A stretch of DNA of 64,000 bases from Megascapheus bottae (lineage: Eukaryota; Chordata; Mammalia; Rodentia; Geomyidae), in the NCBI GenBank assembly GCA_024803745.1, contig JANJXV010000020.1, forward strand, positions 21,626,777-21,690,776, given 5' to 3'. This document shows, in pieces, positions 50,101 through 57,829 of the stretch; the stretch's first letter is position 1, and each line of letters opens with the position of its first letter. Below the pieces are notes generated by a model that was not told the DNA's origin, made no database searches, and saw only the letters and a list, made by a program, of their open reading frames with translations. The position numbers were made by a program, and so were the translations under genes.

Positions 50101-53100
50101 AGCCTAAAAGTACATGAACAAGAAAGAAACATGAGATGAAGGGAAGAAGACATATTAAGAATGAGGAAAACAGAACTGGAGATTATGATGTTGAGCAAAG
50201 TAAGTGAAGTTCAGAAGGACAAAGGCTGTGTGTTTCTTTCTCAAATGCAGAATCTAGTCCTAAAAGATTATATACATATTGAGAATATATATATATATAT
50301 ATCAATGTCACTATGATTCTAATTGTGGAATGATTTGGAGGAGAAAAGTAGAGGAGAGAGGGAAAAAGAATATTATAGAAATGATTAATATCAAAATACA
50401 TTGTCTAGAGATTTGCAATAGAGCAAAACCTAGATACATAAGGCCATCTAGTATGATGCTAAATGAAAGGACCTCTAGGATATAGAAACAAAAGCCATAT
50501 AATGAGTGATTGTTGTCCTTAATGTACTATGTTATCTCTCATCTCTTTTGCTGTCTCTTGGTTATCTCATATTGTCACAGTATTTCACTTTGTTATCTCA
50601 TATATTGGATATATGCGTATTTGGTTATTTGAAATTAGATAGGGAAGGGGGAAAACAAGATGAGAGGTGGGGGTGGGGGGAGGGAAATGGGGACCAAGAC
50701 AGGTGGAAGGGTATCAATGTATGTGAAGTAATGCACCTTCTATCTGGCGAATATAATGTAACCCTTCTATTAATTACAATAAAATATATGAAAAAATACA
50801 TTGTCTATGTATGAAGATGGGGTAAGTAAATTCAAGTGAAACATATTGAATATTAGAAGGCTGTGGAGGACAAGAACAAAGAGGATAATAGGAGGGATTA
50901 ATGTAAATAAAGTACAATATAAATTGCTCCCATAAACAGGCTGGTATTGCCATCCTCGTATCAGATAAAATAGACTTCAAACTAAAATTAGTGAGAAGAG
51001 ATTAGAAGAAGAAGGTTATTACATATTAATAAAGGGTTCTCTTCTTCAGGAGAACCATTTTAAATATCTATACACCAAATGCTGGCGTCCCTAACTTCAT
51101 AAAACAAACATGATTTACACTAAAAATACACATGGATCCAAAAACAGTGATTGTTGGTGACTAACACATCACTGTCACTACAAGGCAGATCAACAAAGCT
51201 AAAACTCAACAGAGAAACCTCAGAACTGAACAACTGCATTGACCGACTAGACCTAAGGGACAGCTGAAGACCATTCCACCCAGCAACAGCAGAATATATG
51301 CTTTCTTCAACAGCACATGGAGCATTTTCTAAAATAGATCACAGTTTAGGACACAAAGCAAATCTGTGCAAATTCAGAAATACCGAACTTATTTATTCCC
51401 TGCATCCTCTCAGACCACAATGGTATAAAATTGAAACTCAACACCAAATGCCACCATAGAAAATTGTGTAACTCATGGAGACTAGAAAGTTATTGAAGAG
51501 ATCAGAACAGAAATTCAACAGTATATGCGATTTAACAAAAAGGAGCACACAAAATACTAGCTCCTTTGAGACACAGCAAAGGCAGTACTCGGAAGAAAAT
51601 TGATAGCTCTGAGTGCCTACATTAACAAAATGGAGAAATCTCAAACCCAAATTCAACAATGTGCCTTAACCTCCTGGAAAAAGAGCAACAAACCAAACCC
51701 AAACACAGTAGAAGGAAACAAATTATTAAAATTAAGTCAGAATTAAATGAATTAAGAGTCCAAAAAAAACCATAGAAAGAATCAACAAAACAAGGAGTTG
51801 GTTCTTTGAAAAAATTAACAAAATTTCCAGACCCTCTTAGTTAACTATTTTAACTCTTAGCAGTATAAGAAACATGGTATTATGTATCTTCATATAATTA
51901 GATATATCTATAATATGATACCATTAAAGATCTGAAAGTTTAGGTAACATCACCATGGTCACACATCTTAGAAGTGTTAGCTAGCTGATTTCAAGTGTTA
52001 TTGTCTTTTCTAGATCCAAATGTAGATGGACATAATGACATTTTAAGAGTATTGGTTTTGGGGCCCAGAATTTGGCCTAGTGGTAGAGTACTTGTCTAGC
52101 ATGCACGAAGACCTGGGTTTGATTCCTCGGTACCACATACATAGAAAAAAGCCAGAAGTGGTGCTGTGGCCCAAGTGGTAGAGCTCTATCCCTGAGAAAA
52201 CCCAAGGACAGTGCTCAGGCTCTGAGTTCAAGACCCAGGACTGGCAAAAAAAAAGAGTATTGGTTTCTTCTGGTCCCATGTTTTCTAGTTTTAAAATATT
52301 TTTAAAGTATGATCCTTCAGCTATATCTGTAATCAGGAAGTCTATAGAACACAAAAATATGAAACTTCGGCTCTAGACCCTATATTAAAATAGAGGTAGC
52401 TACAAGAATGTCCAGAGGATATAGTTCTCCATGGGCTGGCTAGAATAAACGCCTCATGGAAATGATGACACTGAGAGATGCTGGAGGAAAAGAGGAGGGG
52501 AAGGAGGGTAGTGCAAGAACATTTCCACTGAGTGTTTCCAAGAACTTTCAAGTTCAGGAAATGGTAAGTAGGGATTGGCAGTGGATAAATCAAGAAAAGA
52601 ATTAGGTCCTAGATCATTCTAGACCTTATGCACCAGATTCAGGGTTTTGTCCTGAGGCTAATGAGAAACCATTGAGTACTTGAGGACACAGCCCTACAAT
52701 ATGAAAAATTAGACTTGCCATAGGACATAAAAATATGAAACTTCTGTTCTAGACCCATCCCACCCCAAGCTGGTGCTAGCTGCCTGCTTACCTTGATCCG
52801 GTGTACAAGAGGAGCAAATAGAAACACAAACAGCTCCACTGTAGCCATGGAGTTCTGGAAGATCTTCCTTCGGCTGTTCTCCTCCTCATCGTTGGTGCTG
52901 TTTTGGCAAGGCTGCCTTGGAGAGCCCTGGTTTTCAACTTGGTGGATGAAAGCGCTACTGCTGCCACCCCAGCTGGAGCCTCGGTCTGTGCCCCCAAAGC
53001 GTTCACTGTGGCAGTCCTGGGGGGCCTCCAGGAGCATCCAGTGCAAGGTGTGAAGAAGTTTTGTCTCAGCCACACCCAGTTTATCTTGGTGGCCTGCATG

Positions 53101-53769
53101 AAACAACCACACGGCCAGGAAAAGAGCAGCCATGTGACCAGACAATAGAGGTGACATGAAGAGAACACTTTCCCTGTGCTGTGTGGTTCAATTCCCTCAG
53201 GGATACAAGAATCCCTGTGCATGTCTAACTAGCACGGCTGCCAGATCTCCTTACTAACTGTGACTCTCTTACTGGCTGCCATCATGTCAGACTAGCATAC
53301 TACTATGGAGATAGAAACTGCACGAGTCACATTTCATCAGTTTGATTCCCAGTACATTCCTAGACAGGCGACATCAGGGTTAAAAGTATAGGCTCTGAAG
53401 ATAGCAATTTCTATTTTAGATAGATAACATGACCTGGAAAAGTCCCTCTACAAAGCTAACATTTGAAAAGAGACACAGATGAGGGGGAAGGAATAAGATG
53501 AAAAGTATGTTTATTTGAAATAGAGAACGGAAGGGGGGAACAAGATGATTGGGAGGGGGTGGGGAGGGAAACAGGGACACAAACATGAGAAGGGGTATCA
53601 GTGTGTGAGAAGTAATACACCCACTACCTGATGAATGTAACTGTAACCCCTCTATACATTATCCCTACAATAACACCAGTCTAAAACAAGGACAAGTATG
53701 ATTTTTTTAACTTGAGATAAATAGCTATAGCAATGATATATTTCCAAGTGAGAAGGATAATTCACAAAA

Positions 53770-53826
<57 letters not shown>

Positions 53827-56800
53827 TATTACCATGACAAGCTGGGGAAATGTTGTGATGCCTGAAAGTCAGTTCCCTAGAAACTGGAAAGACAAAGACT
53901 CCCTTCACTGGAACTCAGCTCAGGTAGGTGAGTGTCTTCAGCTAACCTGTGATAATATTTTACTGTTTCAGAAAAAAATATATTTTCACATACTACTTGA
54001 GAAGCTAAGGAAATAAAAACAGCTGGGTGCCAGTGGGTGACTCATACCTGAAATCCTAGCTACTGAAGAGACTAAGATTTGAGATCAAGGTTCAAAGTCA
54101 GTCCTAGCAGGAAAGTCCATTCTTATTTTCAATTAATCACCAAAAAAGCTGGAAATGAATCTATGGCTCAAGTGGTGGAGCACTAACCTTGAGTAAAAGT
54201 AATAACACTGAGGCTCAGAGTTCAAGCCCTAGGACTGGCACCAGAAAAATAAAACTGAAAGAAGAAAACCAGCTCCTTCAATGGTAAATAGACAAGATTC
54301 TGGTACTGATGTGAGCAAAAGTATATGAGAATTATATGAGAACATGTGTATACTTTGTCTGGAACGGTACCAGTTAGTACTCAGTAGTCATTGTTCTCAA
54401 GAGTGTTGGATATTAAGGGACAAAGATATGCAATGAACATTGGATACAGAAGCACCCACCTAGCTTGTTCCTGTTGGAAAGCAGGGTTGCAGTGCAGTGG
54501 AGGACATGAGGCAGGGCAGCTTGCACCAGCTCCCATCGGGAAATACTCTGGATAGCCTCAGAGAGGGCTGGAGAGAGGCCATGCAGCTTATTTTCTACCA
54601 ACACTCGTTCAAAGGACTGCACATTAAAACAAAAAGAGAGGACAATACTGATTGCTAAGACATGAACATCAAAGTACTATATATTTTAAAGATATGCGAA
54701 TCACTGGACCTAAAGCTTTAGAAGACACAATTGCTGTATTACATACATATGTTCACATGCCCACATTCAACCTGCAGTAAATATATCTAACTATTTTCAA
54801 GCCGTTGTTTTGTTTTGGTTTGGTTTTTGGCATTACTAAGGGTTGAAATCAGAACGTCATAGGTTAGGCAGGTGCTCTACCACTTTCAGTGTATTTTTAA
54901 ATGAGGCCTCACACTTTTGCCAGGGCCAGCCCCTTGGACCTCAATCCTATTTCAGTTTCCTGAGATAGCTGGGAATACAGGTTTGTGCTACCTTAGCCTC
55001 ATTTATAGGCTTTTAATACAAAATATATTGTTTGAACTATCAAATGATCTTTATTTTTTTGTTAAAATAAGCTTCCACTCACAAAGAGCAGAGAAACACA
55101 TTTAACCTCGAGAGATTTTTAAATATATTTTATGAAATGATCTGTCAGAATATCAGATGGAAATAAAAATGTCTAAAAGTGTCTTGAAAAACAGCATTTA
55201 TGTCAACTTGTTCAACAGGTGTTTATTAAGCTACAACTTATTAATGGCAGCCATTCGTGAAGCCTGATTTCAGGGTCACTGATTTATTTCATGTATCTAA
55301 CAATAATCTGGAAAAATATTCCTTAATTTCATGCCTACAATCATGAAAAACCCACTTTAAAAGATTCTGTTTGATACAGAGAGAAAAGGGGAAGAGGGAA
55401 AGAGGCAGAAGAAACCATCTTTGCTTTCTCTTAATTATATCTGTCCTTGTCAGAAATTCTTACGGAGAAGGAAACGTTAAAAAGTTTGACCTATTCAGTT
55501 GTTTGTTGATTGGTCTTTGTTCCCCCCCTCTCTCTCGATGGCGAATATCATTACTTTATTGGGGAAAGAGAAGCTAATGAACACTGGAATGAAAGAATTG
55601 AAGATTTAACTTGTAAAGACATGATTCCCCAAATGGATGAGAAATTTGTATGACTCTCTTATGGAAGGATTGTAATGCAGGTCCTAATACAGATTGTAAT
55701 TGTATAATTGACATTATTAGGGCATTTTTAAATAAAAGCATGACTTGACACAGAGAATATCCAGTGAGAACTACTTTACGTTTTAACTCCAAAAGAGAAC
55801 CTAAAACATTTGCCTTCACAAATGAAAGGTATTATGAGGCTTCAATTACAGAGTACAATTAGAAATGGAATCTACTGTTTAAAAAAAAAGAAACTGCTGG
55901 ACATGCAGATCCAAATATTTAAAATTTCGGAGTCGTCATGTATCTGCAAATTCATTGTTAATTGTATGTTGGACACTAAGAAACCATAGTTTATATCGTT
56001 TAAAGAGGATGAGTTACATATTTTACAATCTCAGTGAGTTCTAGGTCACTAATGTCATTGTCTTTTAATATTATGAATGAAATTACAGAAAATATTTTAA
56101 ACTCTAGAAATTGTTTCTATATTGATATCTATGTACCCTGCTGCCTATCTATCTACCTGTCTGTCCATACATGTAACTTAGCTGCTTGATATTTTGTGAC
56201 AACATTAGAAATGTCAGATGGAACTTTGACAAGAACAGAAAGGGACCACCATTAGTTTAAACTAGTATGAATTTAAGGGAGATGTAGAGATTTCAAGAAT
56301 CAACTAATTATTCCAATTAGTTAAGGACAAAACAGTCCATTGGTTGATTATTTTAAGAAATTTATGTTTAAAAAGTATTCCTGTGGCACTTCTGAAGGAC
56401 AGAGCCTTAAATATCGTGTGTGTGTGTGTGTGTGTGCAATTTTGTCAGTTGGATTTTACCATAATTTGTGGCTCTAACACATTTCAAACCTCCTTACCAG
56501 AAAGTCATCTATGTAGCAATTTGTAAATATGGGTGTCAATATTCAACTGAGTAGCTTTCAACATTGACATTCAATGTCAGGGCATTTGAGGGAGTGTTCT
56601 GGATTTCAATGAAGGCTGCTAAAAAACTTCATTTCATTTTTTCTTCAGTATTTCATGTCTTAGTTCATCAATTTGCAAAACAGGATTGTTTTTAGATCTT
56701 CAGGACTAATGTACTTTATATTGTATAAATATTAACAATGCCATTTCCCATATTTATTTTCCACTATTTCACTTCCAGGCTTGCAGACTATAGATAAAGT

Positions 56801-57772
56801 ACAGAATTTTATATGCTTTGCAAGTAGCTCATAGATACTCAATTTATGAATATCTACTAATGGTCTCCATTTTGTTAAGAATTTGACTTTGCACATTCGC
56901 CCCCAAGGTCCTCCACCGCATGGTTTTATCTCTCTCTGTCTCCCCTCTTTTCTCCTACACCCCCCTCTCCACTAAGGCTCTGTGCCCTGAAGCCCTCTGA
57001 TCTTTCCTCACCAGGCTATTCCTTCCTCCCTTCCAGTGGCCTTGCTCATGCATCACATTATTAATTAAGCCTTATCAACCCACTGCTTATAAAACACACC
57101 CCACCACAGGGCTTCCTAATCTCCTTTGTTGTTTAATTTTTCTCCATAATGCTTATCACCATCTGGCTTATTGCATGTTTTCTGTACATGTTTGTTTGAG
57201 GCCTGTCCACCCCCCACCCCCCACCCACTGTAAATGCTGCTATTGTAGTTTTTCTCTCTTCAAACAGTAGATTTGTACCTGGCACACACAGTAAGTGTTT
57301 GATAATACTTTCCCAGTGAATTACTACATACATCAATATGGTTTAGTCTTTCTTTGGGTTCAAATTACTAGGCAGAATACAGAAATAATCATTAAATGGT
57401 GAAAATCACATACCACACAAGAGGCTTCATATTGCTTCCCCAGTTTAGGCCTCAAAAATGCACTGAAAAGCCAATAGAGATTTTTGTTATAAACATGAGC
57501 AAAATTATGATGACAGCATCCTTATGACATATTTTTTTTCAAAGGCCGAGACACAGTGCTGTGAAACTCAGATTTCACATTTCCTTATAGCTTGTTAATG
57601 GGCAAGTGCTGAACAGCTGACGACGTTTGCTTTTTGCAAGTGCAATGACATAGATGAAAAAAGACGAGAAAAATCTACCTTTTTTTTTTTTTTTTTTTTA
57701 AATATCCAGTCCTGTTCTGAGGACTTTGACCTAAGCAGATGCTACATCGCCTCTGGCGAGACATGGTGCGTT

Positions 57773-57829
<57 letters not shown>

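Larger units (their letters stand above)
41007..52791 (-). other. UNC80 intron 4 (11.8 kb)
   Basis: The largest intron here and the main sink for insertions: a B1-like/Geo SINE, the nested L1/SINE/L1 complex at 42634-46329, micro-L1 insertions, four more SINE or L1 blocks, an L1 ORF2 relic, and MIR and L2 relics. 41010-42280, 46540-47050 and 48180-49330 show no recognised feature. Confidence 0.8.
53094..54459 (-). other. UNC80 intron 3
   Basis: Contains an older L1 3' end (53507-53672), a CA microsatellite (53771-53822) and a B1-like/Geo SINE (54020-54242). Confidence 0.8.
54617..57413 (-). other. UNC80 intron 2
   Basis: Contains an old SINE (54822-54995), a short GT repeat (56416-56436) and an L2-like relic (57000-57325). 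55000-56400 is AT-rich and unrecognised. Confidence 0.8.
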
